From Pseudomonadales bacterium (lineage in GTDB: Bacteria > Pseudomonadota > Gammaproteobacteria > Pseudomonadales > Pseudohongiellaceae): a stretch of DNA of 64,000 bases. Shown one piece after another: positions 54,834-64,000 of the stretch. The position numbers and the translations under genes are program-made. The DNA is taken from assembly GCA_024234395.1 (NCBI GenBank), contig JACKOH010000002.1:1550001-1614000 (forward strand), in the 5' to 3' direction. Numbering within the stretch: position 1 is the stretch's first letter; every line of letters begins with the position of its first letter. The notes under the pieces are model-generated. The model was not told where the DNA came from. It saw nothing but the letters and a program-made list of their open reading frames with translations, and searched no databases.

Positions 54834-55150
54834 GTGGAGGCCCCCGGTCGGCTTTGGCGGAATGATTGCAGCCGCGGCCGGTATTGTAAACTCCGATTGC
54901 GGACAACCGGCTACCAGCGCTCGCAAACCCTGGCAGCCGGTTAGTTTGGAATTTCAGCGGGCGCCAGTCGGTTGATTGGGTAAAAGCAAGGGTGGAGGCC
55001 TGGGGCGTTGCTTGTGAGCGGTTCGGTTTCAATCGCGCCCTGGTGTTAAACTGGTTCGCCATCAGCAGCAGCAGCAGCAGGACTTCTGAGTCCTGTTTAA
55101 CATGGGTTTTGTCTGAGCCGTGATCCCGGTGAATTTATGGAACGATCAGA
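54834..55150. other. Divergent intergenic region with CAG triplets and hairpin
   Basis: 317 nt between two membrane-protein genes. Contains (CAG)6 at 55063-55080 running into a 7-bp hairpin CAGGACT-TCTG-AGTCCTG (55078-55095) followed by TTTAA. Promoters for both genes should be here, but none is clear. Confidence 0.45.
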
Positions 55151-56518
55151 ATGAGTGGTAATCAGCCCGGAGGGCTGTTCGGTCAGGTAGCCCGTTTCAG
55201 GAAACTGGGGCCCCTGGCGCCACAGTTCCGGATTGGTGTTCGCCTCGCCTCGGGACATCCGGAAGCCGATTTTTTCCGGCTTCCGTTCAGGCGTTCGCCA
55301 TTGGCCATCCTGGCCTCGGGCGGATTACTGGCGGTTTTCTGTATACCTTATTTCAGTGTCGCTGGAATGCTGGATGGATCGGAAAGCGACGGCCTGTTCG
55401 ACCTGGTATTCACACTGTTCAGTCTGTTCTGGCTACTGGGCTGGACTTTGGGAGTGATGCTGCTGCTGGCACTGTTCCTGGGGTTTACCCTGGGGGCCGA
55501 AACCCTGCAGCTGGAACCGGGCCGGTTGCGGTTGCGGATCGAGATTCTGCGCCTTGGCGCGGGCGTGGATTTCGAGGCGCGCAGGATCACGGGGCTGCGC
55601 TGGGTTTCAGCTCAGCAGGAACCGGACGGGGTAGCGGAAACCGGCCAGCGGCGCGGCTCGCACCTGGCTTTCGAGTATGGGGGCGAGACGGTTCGCGTCG
55701 GCTCGTTTCTTGCGCAGGCTCGCGGTGCCAGGATAGTCGACTGCATTAACCGTCTGGCCATGGAAACTGCACCGGAAGCGCCGTACCCGCCTTCGCCGCA
55801 GGCCCATCAGCCACCGGACCGGGAACCCGGCAGGGGGCGTGTCGATCAGCAGAGGCCCGGCCGGGTCAGCGTGGATCAGGCAGCTGCCGTGATCCCGCTC
55901 CCTGATCCTGACCCGGCCTCCCGGGCTTCCACCCTGGTGCTGGTGCTGGCCAATCTGATCCCCCTGGCGGGTGTGGTACTGGCCAACTGGGATATCGGCG
56001 ATATCATGCTGCTGTTCTGGGCGGAAAGCGCCATCATCGGCCTTTTCAACCTGCTCAAGATGTGGGTCGTGGGACGCTGGTCGGTACTGTTTCTGGGGCC
56101 GTTTTTTATCGCCCATTTCGGCGGCTTCATGGTTGGACATCTGCTGTTTATCTATGCGCTGTTTCTGTCCCCTCCGGAAGGTGTCGATGCCACCGCGGCT
56201 CAGGTTGTCGCCGACTTCAGGCAGTTGTGGCCAGCGCTGCTGGGCCTGCTGGTCAGCCACGCTGTCTCGTTCCGGCTTAATTTTCTCGGCCGCCGGGAGT
56301 ATCTGTCGACCGATATCCGGCAGCAGATGAGCGCTCCTTATCGACGCATTATCGTCATGCATCTGACCATCATTTTCGGCGGGTTTCTCAGCATGGCCTT
56401 CAGTACCCCGCTGCTGGCAATGGTGCTGCTGGTAGTGCTTAAAATCGTAGTGGATGTCAAAGCGCATGCCCGGGAACATCGCACCATGGATTCGCGCAGC
56501 AGTTCCCGGGGCGCCTGA
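55151..56518 (+). CDS. DUF6498-containing membrane protein
   Basis: 455 residues. The N-terminal part has two helices (LAILASGGLLAVFCIPYF and LFSLFWLLGWTLGVMLLLALFLGF) followed by a small beta domain resembling a PH-like or DUF fold (LQLEPGRLRLRIEILRLGAGVDFE). A Pro-rich linker (about 215-250) leads to the C-terminal DUF6498-type membrane domain: VLANLIPLAGVVLANWDI, LLFWAESAIIGLFNLLKM and FIAHFGGFMVGHLLFIY. Function unknown. The two halves look like a fusion of separate domains. Confidence 0.75.
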   Translation: MSGNQPGGLFGQVARFRKLGPLAPQFRIGVRLASGHPEADFFRLPFRRSPLAILASGGLLAVFCIPYFSVAGMLDGSESDGLFDLVFTLFSLFWLLGWTLGVMLLLALFLGFTLGAETLQLEPGRLRLRIEILRLGAGVDFEARRITGLRWVSAQQEPDGVAETGQRRGSHLAFEYGGETVRVGSFLAQARGARIVDCINRLAMETAPEAPYPPSPQAHQPPDREPGRGRVDQQRPGRVSVDQAAAVIPLPDPDPASRASTLVLVLANLIPLAGVVLANWDIGDIMLLFWAESAIIGLFNLLKMWVVGRWSVLFLGPFFIAHFGGFMVGHLLFIYALFLSPPEGVDATAAQVVADFRQLWPALLGLLVSHAVSFRLNFLGRREYLSTDIRQQMSAPYRRIIVMHLTIIFGGFLSMAFSTPLLAMVLLVVLKIVVDVKAHAREHRTMDSRSSSRGA

Positions 56519-56599
56519 CGCAAGGCGCTTATTGCATTAACCGGGCGCCTTGGTTAAGCTCGATATTCAACCTCAATAAGACCAATAAGGAGGTTCCCT

Positions 56600-58030
56600 A
56601 TGAGCCCCTGCGCCCTGTTTCGAAGCCGTCTGCCCGCTCCCCTGTTCCTGTTCGTCACTGTGCTGTTGTCCCTGTTCGCGGTTCCCGCGGCGGTCGGACA
56701 AGCCGGGGTTAAACTGGATTACGAGTTTTTCAAGAATGAAGTGCAGCCCATTTTTCTTGCCAAGCGCAATAACAATGTCAGGTGCATTCAATGCCACACC
56801 CGCAGCAGCAGCTTCCGCCTGCAGCCCCTGGAAGAAGGGCAATTTTTCTGGACCGAGGAACAGTCGAGGCAGAATTTTGAATACGCTTCCGCGTTCGTGC
56901 GTCCGGGCGAACCGCCGTTGAATAGCCGCTTTCTGACTCACCCGCTGGCAGCCTCGGCCGGTGGCGATCCTTTTCACGGTGGCGGCAAACATTTTGCCAA
57001 TCAGAGCGACCCCGAGTGGCGCATCATGGCCGATTGGGTGGCAGGCGCCACCAAGCGCAGAGAGCCGGCCAGGACCGTGGTCAGAATAGTGCAGACCAAT
57101 GCGGCAGGGGACAATTCTCACATTATAGATCCGGCAACCAATCGGGTAGTGGGGGTGATAGAAAATATCGAAATTCCCCATGGCGTCACCGGGGCACCGG
57201 ACGGCAGCCAGATCTATATTTCCAATGAGTCGCTGCACACGCTTGACGTGGTGGACTCGCGCACCCTGCGTATCAAACGACGTATCCACCTGAGCGGCCG
57301 GCCCAATAATATCGCGGTCAGCAAAGATGGCGGCAAGGTTTATGTGGGCATCATGGAGGCGCCCGGCGCCGTGGACGTGATCGATGTTGTCAATATGCAA
57401 AGAGTCAAGACTGTACCCACCGTCGGCGCGATTCATAATGTCTATGTGACTCCTGACGGACGTTATGCGGTAGCCGGTTCCATTCAGCGCAGCACTATCA
57501 ACGTGATCGATACCCGCACTGACGAAATGGCCTGGACCAAGGAAATGGACTCCGGTATCCGGCCGATGATTTTCGATACTCACGCGGACGGCTCCACCAA
57601 AAATATTTACGTCCAGCTGTCGGAGTTTCACGGCTTTGCGGTAGTGGATTTCAACACGCACGAGGAAATCGCCCGCATCGAGCACCCCGCTATCGAAGGC
57701 GAAGAGGCACATCGGGACGGCCTGCAGGGGGCCCCAGCGCATGGTCTTGCGGTATCGCCGGATGGCAAGACCCTGTGGTCCACCAGCAAGGTCTACAGTC
57801 ATGCCTATATCCACTCGTTACCGGATCTGAAGGAAATAGGCAGGGTTCATGTGGGTCAGCACCCGGAGTGGATTACCTTCACGCCGGATGGCAAAACCGT
57901 CTATATCGGTGCTGCCGGTGACAATGCCACCTATGCGGTGGATGCCAAAACCATGACCGTGGTGGCGAAGATCGACGTGGGACAGACTCCCAAGCGCATC
58001 GGTACCGTGCTGATGCAGCAGGATCAGTAG
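56600..58030 (+). CDS. Secreted YVTN beta-propeller with N-terminal haem motif
   Basis: 476 residues. An ideal AAGGAGGT precedes the ATG. Signal peptide 1-35 (ends AAVGQA). One c-type haem motif CIQCH at 62-66 with the PIFLAKRNNNVRC context of cytochrome-fused surface proteins. From about 150 on, a seven-bladed YVTN propeller: ENIEIPHGVTGAPDGSQIYI, HLSGRPNNIAVSKDGGKVYV, HNVYVTPDGRYAVAGS and HPEWITFTPDGKTVYI. Probably a periplasmic electron-transfer or ligand-sensing protein. No methylamine- or nitrite-type partner gene is adjacent. Haem attachment is inferred from the motif only. Confidence 0.88.
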   Translation: MSPCALFRSRLPAPLFLFVTVLLSLFAVPAAVGQAGVKLDYEFFKNEVQPIFLAKRNNNVRCIQCHTRSSSFRLQPLEEGQFFWTEEQSRQNFEYASAFVRPGEPPLNSRFLTHPLAASAGGDPFHGGGKHFANQSDPEWRIMADWVAGATKRREPARTVVRIVQTNAAGDNSHIIDPATNRVVGVIENIEIPHGVTGAPDGSQIYISNESLHTLDVVDSRTLRIKRRIHLSGRPNNIAVSKDGGKVYVGIMEAPGAVDVIDVVNMQRVKTVPTVGAIHNVYVTPDGRYAVAGSIQRSTINVIDTRTDEMAWTKEMDSGIRPMIFDTHADGSTKNIYVQLSEFHGFAVVDFNTHEEIARIEHPAIEGEEAHRDGLQGAPAHGLAVSPDGKTLWSTSKVYSHAYIHSLPDLKEIGRVHVGQHPEWITFTPDGKTVYIGAAGDNATYAVDAKTMTVVAKIDVGQTPKRIGTVLMQQDQ

Positions 58031-58290
58031 ACTAACGGCATGTCCGGCGCCGGTCAGCAGTTCATCAGGAGTTGCCGACCGGCTCTCGCCTGGCTCCCCT
58101 GCTGTCTCGCCGGCGCAGGTAATTGCCATAAAAATGCCGGATTTTCATTGGCTTAACTTACAATTTGTCACAGTCTGCCCGGACCCCTTAACTTATACTT
58201 GCCCGGATATTTTCCCCGACCTTTGCAGTTTCAGGGGAGCATTTCACGCTATCTTCAACAAATCTCACGGAAGCTGCAGTCACTTAAACT

Positions 58291-60438
58291 ATGAAACTAC
58301 TCCGAACCTTTCAATTCGCCGGGCTGCTGGCGATTACGGCTCTCCCTCTCCAGCTGCGGGCGCAGGAAACCACCGGCGAAGACTCCACGGTAGTCTACCC
58401 GGCCTCCTATTTCGCCGAGTATCTGCCGGTTACTGTCCAGGACATGCTGAACCGCATCCCTGGCGTCAACGTTCAGGGCGGTGGCCCTCGCGGCAGCAAT
58501 GCCAGTCGCGGCGGCCGGGGCCTGGGTAGCGGTGGTGGCGGCACCGAAATCATGATCAATGGCAAGCGGACCGCCGGCAAGAGCAACAACAGTCAGTCGC
58601 AGCTGGACCGCATTTCCGCCGATCAGGTGGATTACATCGAGATTATCCGCGGGACATCCGGCGAACTGGATGTGCGCGGCAGCGACCAGATTATCAACGT
58701 GGTCCTACTGGAAGCGCTGTCCAATACCAGCCTCTCCTATGAAGCCAACATGGACTATTACCATGACAGTGAAGCACGTCCGGGTGGCTCAATGTCCTAC
58801 AGCGGGCTGACCGGCGATCTCAACTATCTGTTCAGCGCTTCTGCCGAACCCCGCTATCAGCACCGGGAACTGGGCGAGCACAGTGTTCTGGCAGATGGCT
58901 CACCCAACGACCTGATCGATGAGGACCGGATCACCGAGCAGACCACCTATACCCTGTCCAGCAATCTGGATTATCAGTTTACCGAACGCAGCAGTGCCCG
59001 TTTCAATGCCCTGTACCAGCAGGATGACAACCCGGTCGATATCGACCGGACCACCATCGACGTACGTAACGGTGCTTACGATCCGTACGTGGAGCGGGAG
59101 GATATTCCGGGTACCCAGAGTAACTGGGAAATCGGTGGTGACTACGAGCACCGCTTCGAAAACGGTAACCGCTTCAAGTTACTGGGTATCGCCAATCAGA
59201 ACGATCAGGCCAGTACCCGGGAGCGTTATGAGGTGCTGGCTGACGGCAGCGAGAACAAGAACCTGTTCCTGCACAACAGCAGTATCCTGGAGGAGCGTAT
59301 CGTAAGAGGGTCCTACACCATGGGACTGTTCGAAGGCCAGGATGTCGAATTCGGCCTGGAACGGGCCCAGACTACCCTGGATTCGAGCCTGGCCCTGGCC
59401 ACTGCCTCCAGTAGCGGCGTCCCGTCCCCCGATCACGGCGGCCTGGTGCCGGTGTCGGTAGCCAATGCCAATTCCACGGTGGAGGAAATCCGTTATGAAC
59501 CATTTGCGATTCATAACTGGCAGATCAACCCGCGCATGACGCTGGAGACCTCCCTGGTCTACGAGACCTCGGAGCTCACCCAGTCGGGCGACACCAGCAA
59601 ACAGCGCAGCTACAGCTTCGTCAAGCCGAAGGTGGATTACCGCTTCAATATCACCCCGACCCTGCAGTTGCGCATGATGATTGAAAAAATGGTGCGTCAG
59701 CTGAGCTTCTCGGATTTCACTGCGGTGACCGACCAGGACGACCTGGATGCCGATACCCAGGCAGGGAACACGGAACTGCGTCCCGATTACTGGTGGGCCT
59801 ACAACTTTACCGCGGAATATCGCCTGCCTGACGACATGGGCGTTCTGTCCGCCAATCTCTACAAGCACCGGCATTACGATTTCAGGCAGCGTATCGACGT
59901 CTCGCCGTCAGACACGGTGCTCCGTTCAGCCTGGGGTAATACCGGTGTCGGCGAGATGGAGGTGCTGGATGTGCGCGCCAGCGTGCGCCTGACCCCACTC
60001 AAACTACCCGATGTCCTGGTCACCACCCGCGCCAGCGTCCGTGACTCGGAAGTCAGGGATCCGCTTACCGGCGAAATCCGCAGCTTCAATAATTTCAGCA
60101 AGGGTAATTTTCAGCTCGGCTTCCGTCACGATATTCCCAGCCTGCGCATGAATTACGGCATGACCATCAACAAACCGTTCAATGGTGACAACAAGCTGTG
60201 GGACCTGGAGGACATCGAGGCTGAATACAGCGACGGTTTTGCGTTTGCCTTCGTGGAGTACTTCGCCCGCGACAACATGTCTTTCCGTCTGGATGCGCGC
60301 AACCTGTTCGATTCTCAGAACTGCCGCGACCGGATCCGCTTCGATGGACGTCGCAGCGCCGGGATTCTGGAAGAAGTGGAATACATGTGCAACGGCATGG
60401 GACGGGTGCTGACTCTGCGTATGAGTGGCACGTTCTGA
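58291..60438 (+). CDS. TonB-dependent receptor with Gly-rich plug
   Basis: 715 residues. Signal peptide ends LPLQLRAQ. The plug reads VQDMLNRIPGVNV, then a stretch dominated by Gly, Arg and Ser (GGGPRGSNASRGGRGLGSGG), then TEIMINGKRTAGKSNN and IEIIRGTSGELDVRGSDQIINVVL. This matches the TonB receptor group with the unusual KRTAGKxNN plug motif. The barrel ends GRVLTLRMSGTF with a terminal Phe. No Ton box is obvious. The gene after it (60669) encodes a large secreted PHP-like protein on the same strand, suggesting a shared substrate. Confidence 0.9.
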   Translation: MKLLRTFQFAGLLAITALPLQLRAQETTGEDSTVVYPASYFAEYLPVTVQDMLNRIPGVNVQGGGPRGSNASRGGRGLGSGGGGTEIMINGKRTAGKSNNSQSQLDRISADQVDYIEIIRGTSGELDVRGSDQIINVVLLEALSNTSLSYEANMDYYHDSEARPGGSMSYSGLTGDLNYLFSASAEPRYQHRELGEHSVLADGSPNDLIDEDRITEQTTYTLSSNLDYQFTERSSARFNALYQQDDNPVDIDRTTIDVRNGAYDPYVEREDIPGTQSNWEIGGDYEHRFENGNRFKLLGIANQNDQASTRERYEVLADGSENKNLFLHNSSILEERIVRGSYTMGLFEGQDVEFGLERAQTTLDSSLALATASSSGVPSPDHGGLVPVSVANANSTVEEIRYEPFAIHNWQINPRMTLETSLVYETSELTQSGDTSKQRSYSFVKPKVDYRFNITPTLQLRMMIEKMVRQLSFSDFTAVTDQDDLDADTQAGNTELRPDYWWAYNFTAEYRLPDDMGVLSANLYKHRHYDFRQRIDVSPSDTVLRSAWGNTGVGEMEVLDVRASVRLTPLKLPDVLVTTRASVRDSEVRDPLTGEIRSFNNFSKGNFQLGFRHDIPSLRMNYGMTINKPFNGDNKLWDLEDIEAEYSDGFAFAFVEYFARDNMSFRLDARNLFDSQNCRDRIRFDGRRSAGILEEVEYMCNGMGRVLTLRMSGTF

Positions 60439-60495
60439 CAGGCCGTTAAATCAGTGTTGCGCTTGCCAACGCATCGTTGGAAGCCCTCCTCTGTG

Positions 60496-60530
60496 CCGGT
60501 GTGACGGGTTATAAGAGCCCGCCACACCGG
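60496..60530 (+). terminator. Strong hairpin between the receptor and PHP-like genes
   Basis: CCGGTGTG-A-CGGG and CCCG-C-CACACCGG pair with one A-C mismatch around a 9-nt loop. No U-run follows, so it may be a Rho-dependent or weak terminator, an attenuator, or an RNA-stability element. It lies within an open frame that extends upstream of 60669. Confidence 0.45.
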
Positions 60531-60668
60531 TACCTGCAGTACCGATTGTCCTCACTGCCTTTTCTCCCTGCGGGTCTACCTTTACAGCGAAGGGTGAAAC
60601 AGCTACAACTGAGACTCTATAACAATAACCACTCCGGCCGCTCAATCGAGGCCAAGGCTCAGTTCTCC

Positions 60669-62909
60669 ATGAATCGCACTCCGAAAACCCTGTCACGTCT
60701 CCTGCCCGCGCTGCCCGGCCTGTTTTTCTGTGTCGCCGGCTGGGCCCGGCAACCTGAACCAGAGCCTCTGGTCTGCAGTATGACCGGCTATTCCGCTGAC
60801 AGCGGGATCCAGGTTGCCAATCCGGACACCGGGCTGTTGTTGAGCTGGATTGGCAGCGATGACCAGCAGCTGCGCCTGCAACTGGCGATACAGGATGGTG
60901 AGCCCATTGTGGGCTACCTGGATCTGAGCCGGACCGGGTCGGCATGGACCCGGGTCCTGGAAAATTCCCGCTTCGAGTACACGGTAGTGGAAGGGTTCCG
61001 CCGGATCAGCAATCAGCAGCTCGCCCCGTTACGGGAACTGGGTGTCGAGCTGACCCAGGAAGTGGTGGACCGTTACAAGTGGGACGTGTTCTGGGATGCA
61101 CCCCTGGATCTGCGCGAGGTTACCCCGACCGGTAATCCGCCGCCAGCCGACGGTGTCGCCGGACAGCCGGGCCTGCCTCGCGCGGCCAGTGAAGTCCGGC
61201 GCGGGAATCTCGATTTTCAGGTTGATCGTTGTGCCGTGGTCAGCGACGGTGCCCGGGTGGAGATCCGTTATTCGGAAGTGACATTGGGTTCCTTTCGTGG
61301 CGATTTCGTGGTGACTGTCTACCAGGGTACCAACCTGATGCGGACCACTGTCGAAGCTGCCACCCAGTTACCTTCCGTTGCCTACAAGTATGATGTGGGC
61401 CTGACCGGTCTCGATCTCAATTCCGACAGCCGGGTGTTCTGGCGCGACACGTCAGGGCAGTTGCAATCTTATGGACTGGCGGGTCCGGTCAATGAGGATT
61501 ACGCGGTATTACAGGCCGCCAACCGGCTGGTGGTGGCGCGGACTTCCGCCACCGGGGCGATTGCCGCGTTTCCCCCGCCACATACTTTCTTCTGGGCCCG
61601 GGAGGTGGAACTGAATGTGGGTAACAACTGGTATCGCAAGGACGACGGCGACAGTTTTGCCATCGGCATCCGCCAGGGCGAACAGGAAGTGGTGGACCGT
61701 TATCTGGCCAACTGGTCGCTGTACAGTGCCCCACCCGGTTCCAGGCAGCGGATGGCCGGCTACTTCTTCCCCACGCTGGGTGCGGAAACGGCGGCCTTCG
61801 AAGGTGCACTGCAGTTTACCCGTGGTGACGTCTATGCGTCGCTGCCCGGCTACCAGGTGATGGGCAGCCACTACCACACCAACATGGGGCGGGAACTGCT
61901 CGACAGCGGCAGCCTGGACACACGATTGCGTGATTTCGAAGCCCTGCGGGCGGCGGGGATCAATATCGCCGGGCCGGTCGACCGGCCCCGGGACGAGACC
62001 CAGCTGGAGGAACAGCACTGGCTGTTCGAAGGGGCCCGGCGCCATTCTGATGATCGCTTCATGGTGCTGCCGGAAATGGAAAACAGTAATCTGCTGGGTG
62101 GCCACTGGGATCTGTTATTTTCCCACCCGGTGTATTACGTGGATGAGCGGGCTCCGGGAACGCCATTGGTGACACCACATCCACAGTACGGAAAGCAATA
62201 CAACATCGGCAGTGTGGAGGATGTCATGGCAATGGTGGAGGCAGAGAATATGCTGATCTATATGCCGCATCCCCGTACCAAGGGTTCGACCGGCTATCCT
62301 GATGCCATTGCCGACAGCGCGCACTTTCTGGCCGACCGTTATCGCGGCGTGGGATGGCGCTGGGGGATGGGGCTGGACCTGTCGGAGCGCCGGCTGTCCG
62401 ACTACCGGGTAATTCCGCTGCTGGACGAGATGAACAACTGGATCGCTGACTCCAATCGCCAGTTGAAGTCTCTGCTGGCCATAACCGAGACCTATTTCAA
62501 GGCGCCGGGGGATGATATTTATGCCAACGGGCCGGTCACCTATCTGCCACTGGAGCGGTTGCCGACCGGTGACGACTATTCGTCAATTATCGAGGTGCTG
62601 AAGCGGGGCGACTACTTCGTGACTTCTGGCGAAGTGCTGATCCCGGAACACCATTATTCCGGGAGCGGTTCAGATGCCCTCTTGACGGCCGAAGTGAGCT
62701 GGACGTTTCCGCTGGATTTTGTAGAGGTGGTTAGCGGGGATGGAGAACAGGTCCGTTCAGTGATCATTCCGGCAACTCACCTGCCGGCGTTTTCCAACAA
62801 CACGTTCCAGATTCCGTTCGACGCCAGCGGGCAGGCCTGGGTGAGGTTCGCCGCCTGGGATTCGGCGGGCAATGGTGCCATGACCATGCCGGTACGGTTG
62901 TCAGAGTAA
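60669..62909 (+). CDS. Large secreted protein with PHP-like C-terminal domain
   Basis: 746 residues from ATG 60669, which opens straight into a signal peptide (RTPKTLSRLLPALPGLFFCVAGWARQ). A longer frame to 60477 reads through a hairpin and has no secretion signal. The first 400 residues are beta-rich. The C-terminal half has possible PHP metal ligands: GSHYHTNMG, LPEMEN, GGHWDLLFSHP and MPHPRTKGS, ending with VTSGEVLIPEHHYSG, the CehA/McbA-type ending. PHP proteins are metal-dependent hydrolases of phosphate or amide bonds. It probably acts on what the adjacent TonB receptor imports. Fold assignment is by motif order. Confidence 0.65.
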   Translation: MNRTPKTLSRLLPALPGLFFCVAGWARQPEPEPLVCSMTGYSADSGIQVANPDTGLLLSWIGSDDQQLRLQLAIQDGEPIVGYLDLSRTGSAWTRVLENSRFEYTVVEGFRRISNQQLAPLRELGVELTQEVVDRYKWDVFWDAPLDLREVTPTGNPPPADGVAGQPGLPRAASEVRRGNLDFQVDRCAVVSDGARVEIRYSEVTLGSFRGDFVVTVYQGTNLMRTTVEAATQLPSVAYKYDVGLTGLDLNSDSRVFWRDTSGQLQSYGLAGPVNEDYAVLQAANRLVVARTSATGAIAAFPPPHTFFWAREVELNVGNNWYRKDDGDSFAIGIRQGEQEVVDRYLANWSLYSAPPGSRQRMAGYFFPTLGAETAAFEGALQFTRGDVYASLPGYQVMGSHYHTNMGRELLDSGSLDTRLRDFEALRAAGINIAGPVDRPRDETQLEEQHWLFEGARRHSDDRFMVLPEMENSNLLGGHWDLLFSHPVYYVDERAPGTPLVTPHPQYGKQYNIGSVEDVMAMVEAENMLIYMPHPRTKGSTGYPDAIADSAHFLADRYRGVGWRWGMGLDLSERRLSDYRVIPLLDEMNNWIADSNRQLKSLLAITETYFKAPGDDIYANGPVTYLPLERLPTGDDYSSIIEVLKRGDYFVTSGEVLIPEHHYSGSGSDALLTAEVSWTFPLDFVEVVSGDGEQVRSVIIPATHLPAFSNNTFQIPFDASGQAWVRFAAWDSAGNGAMTMPVRLSE

Positions 62910-63025
62910 TTTCGCGCGGCTGAGCAAACAATCAGGCGCGATAGCGCTACCCGTCCCGGGCAGACCTGGAGCGAGCCTGAGCAGGTCGATAACAGCGTTT
63001 CTTACCGGGTTTACTGAGAATGCTG

Positions 63026-63442
63026 TTATTGGCTTTCCGCGGGGCGCAGGATCACCGGAACCATTTCCCCTTCCTGGAACCACTCGCCATCGATAAAGGC
63101 AATTTCACTGCCGGATTCATCCATTTTCAGGCGGCCGGTATATTCGGCGGCCAGGATCTCCAGGCGAATCGTGATGCGGTTGTTTTTCAAAACCACCGAT
63201 TCGGCCGGCATCCCGTAGATTCCCAGCTGGCGACTGATCAGGGCAGCGTTGAAGCTGTCTTCGTCACGGGTCAGGTTGAAGGTCATGTCGAAGGAGTCAC
63301 GTCCGATCACCAGGGTGCCGGCCCAGGATCCGGCCAGGGATTCCTGGCCGATGTCGGCCTGTTGAGCCGTTACCGCCCCGCTGAGCAGCAGACAGAGGAG
63401 GGTGCTGGTAAGGATGGCTATGGGAGTGCTTACTGATTTCAT
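63026..63442 (-). CDS. Small secreted beta-rich protein
   Basis: 138 residues from ATG 63442 (an upstream in-frame ATG at 63454 adds four residues). Signal peptide MKSVSTPIAILTSTLLCLLLSGAVTAQQ. The mature part is a compact beta domain: LAGSWAGTLVIGRDSFDMTFNLTRDEDSF and TIRLEILAAEYTGRLKMDESGSEIAFIDGEW. This module resembles the lipocalin-like domain found at the N-terminus of some secreted serine hydrolases (GxWxGxL pattern). Periplasmic; binding role inferred. Confidence 0.8.
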   Translation of the reverse strand: MKSVSTPIAILTSTLLCLLLSGAVTAQQADIGQESLAGSWAGTLVIGRDSFDMTFNLTRDEDSFNAALISRQLGIYGMPAESVVLKNNRITIRLEILAAEYTGRLKMDESGSEIAFIDGEWFQEGEMVPVILRPAESQ

Positions 63443-63574
63443 ATCCGGAACCATTTGGTTGTAGTATGACTGTACGGACTGGCCAGTGTAGCAGAAATTG
63501 TGGATTGAAATTCAAAGCCGCCGGCAGCCGCACAGTTTGAGAACAACAATCCCCTCTGAACGGGAGCCCATGCA

Positions 63575-64000
63575 ATGCGATTTTCCGTCTTTTGTTTCCC
63601 CTGCAGGCGCCTGCCGGCCCTGATTTCCCTGCTGATCCTCCCGCTGCTGGCAACCACCGGTTTTGCCCAGACCGCCTGGTTCGGACTCGAGCTTCCCGGT
63701 GGCTTCGGCAATCCCCATGCGCCTACCGTTGATCTTTCGGATGTGCAGCCGATCCCGGTTTCCGTGCCCGCCGCGGAACGGCAGAGTCACGCTGACCTGG
63801 AAGGCCAGCGGATACTGCCGCTGGTGGAACAGATCGTCGGGTTTTCCCACCAGAGTCATCGAGACGGTAACCGGGTCTGGGGTCGGGTTACCGGGTTTCC
63901 CTCGCAACGGGCCACGGTGGAATGGGTCGCAGAGCAATTCCGGGAGGCCGGGCTGCAGCAGGTGGCGGTGCAGGAATATCCCGGCGAAGGCGAGTTCTGG
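63575..64000 (+). CDS. Start of a secreted M28-like peptidase (cut by window end)
   Basis: ATG 63575 opens 142 codons that run past the window. Signal peptide RFSVFCFPCRRLPALISLLILPLLATTGFAQ. The mature start ends with a pattern typical of M28 aminopeptidase N-termini: ILPLVEQIVGFSHQSHRDGNRVWGR, then SQRATVEWVAEQFREAGLQQV. The catalytic zinc residues lie beyond the window. GGGAG is only about 8 nt upstream and may be the ribosome site. Confidence 0.7.
   Translation, partial: MRFSVFCFPCRRLPALISLLILPLLATTGFAQTAWFGLELPGGFGNPHAPTVDLSDVQPIPVSVPAAERQSHADLEGQRILPLVEQIVGFSHQSHRDGNRVWGRVTGFPSQRATVEWVAEQFREAGLQQVAVQEYPGEGEFW

Noticed and set aside
60477..60668. N-terminal extension of the PHP-like protein
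   Set aside because: It reads through a strong hairpin and would bury the signal peptide that begins at 60669.

Overview
The window looks like chromosomal DNA of a free-living, probably marine or halophilic gammaproteobacterium. The support is indirect: three TonB-dependent receptors, an OmpW, a SapC protein, two DUF1631 proteins, a Vfr/CRP-like regulator, a PhoH ATPase, periplasmic phosphatases with Tat-type signals, and moderately GC-rich, gene-dense DNA. No rRNA, tRNA, integrase, transposase, phage gene or CRISPR array was seen, so genus and species cannot be fixed.

Region 1 (14-6584, minus strand) is the most unusual block. In transcription order it holds a secreted single-span protein with an Ig/Fn3-like domain, a sodium:solute symporter, a 45-residue one-helix membrane protein, an aspartate-carbamoyltransferase-like enzyme whose aspartate-binding loop is rewritten, a glutamine-dependent asparagine-synthase-like amidotransferase, and an M20 N-carbamoyl-amino-acid/allantoate-type amidohydrolase. 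The first four genes overlap or nearly touch. I infer an N-carbamoylation plus C-amidation pathway with its own transporter and hydrolase. Nalpha-carbamoyl-glutamine amide, a known compatible solute of halophilic purple bacteria, is the best candidate product.

Region 2 (6.9-15.5 kb) holds a DUF1631 protein, a TonB receptor, a lipoprotein with one haem motif, a small Xre regulator with a membrane protein behind two phased operators, DUF1761 and PhoH. Region 3 (16-23.2 kb) is a phosphate-type cluster: TonB receptor, PhoD and a PhoX/DUF839 protein with a Pho box and a probably leaderless start, then a secreted protein of unknown role and a decayed 3' fragment of a PhoX gene. Region 4 (23.9-29.4 kb) is a MacAB-like export operon (adaptor, ATPase, two FtsX permeases) followed by a CRP/Vfr-like regulator with an altered cAMP-pocket residue.

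Region 5 (29.6-38.8 kb) holds a MoaD-like protein with a BNR-propeller protein, a multicopper oxidase with a Met/Gly-rich insert, a CPA2 antiporter, a second DUF1631 protein, an alpha/beta hydrolase and OmpW. Region 6 (38.9-46.8 kb) is central carbon metabolism (aldehyde dehydrogenase, FumC, AcnA), then a 1.4 kb non-coding repeat array with two perfect REP-like palindromes, then SapC. Region 7 (47-64 kb) holds a two-subunit periplasmic molybdenum hydroxylase, an 11-repeat MORN protein, a serine hydrolase, a D-amino-acid-type aminotransferase, two membrane proteins, a haem-motif YVTN propeller, a TonB receptor next to a PHP-like protein, a small secreted protein, and the start of an M28-like peptidase cut by the window end.
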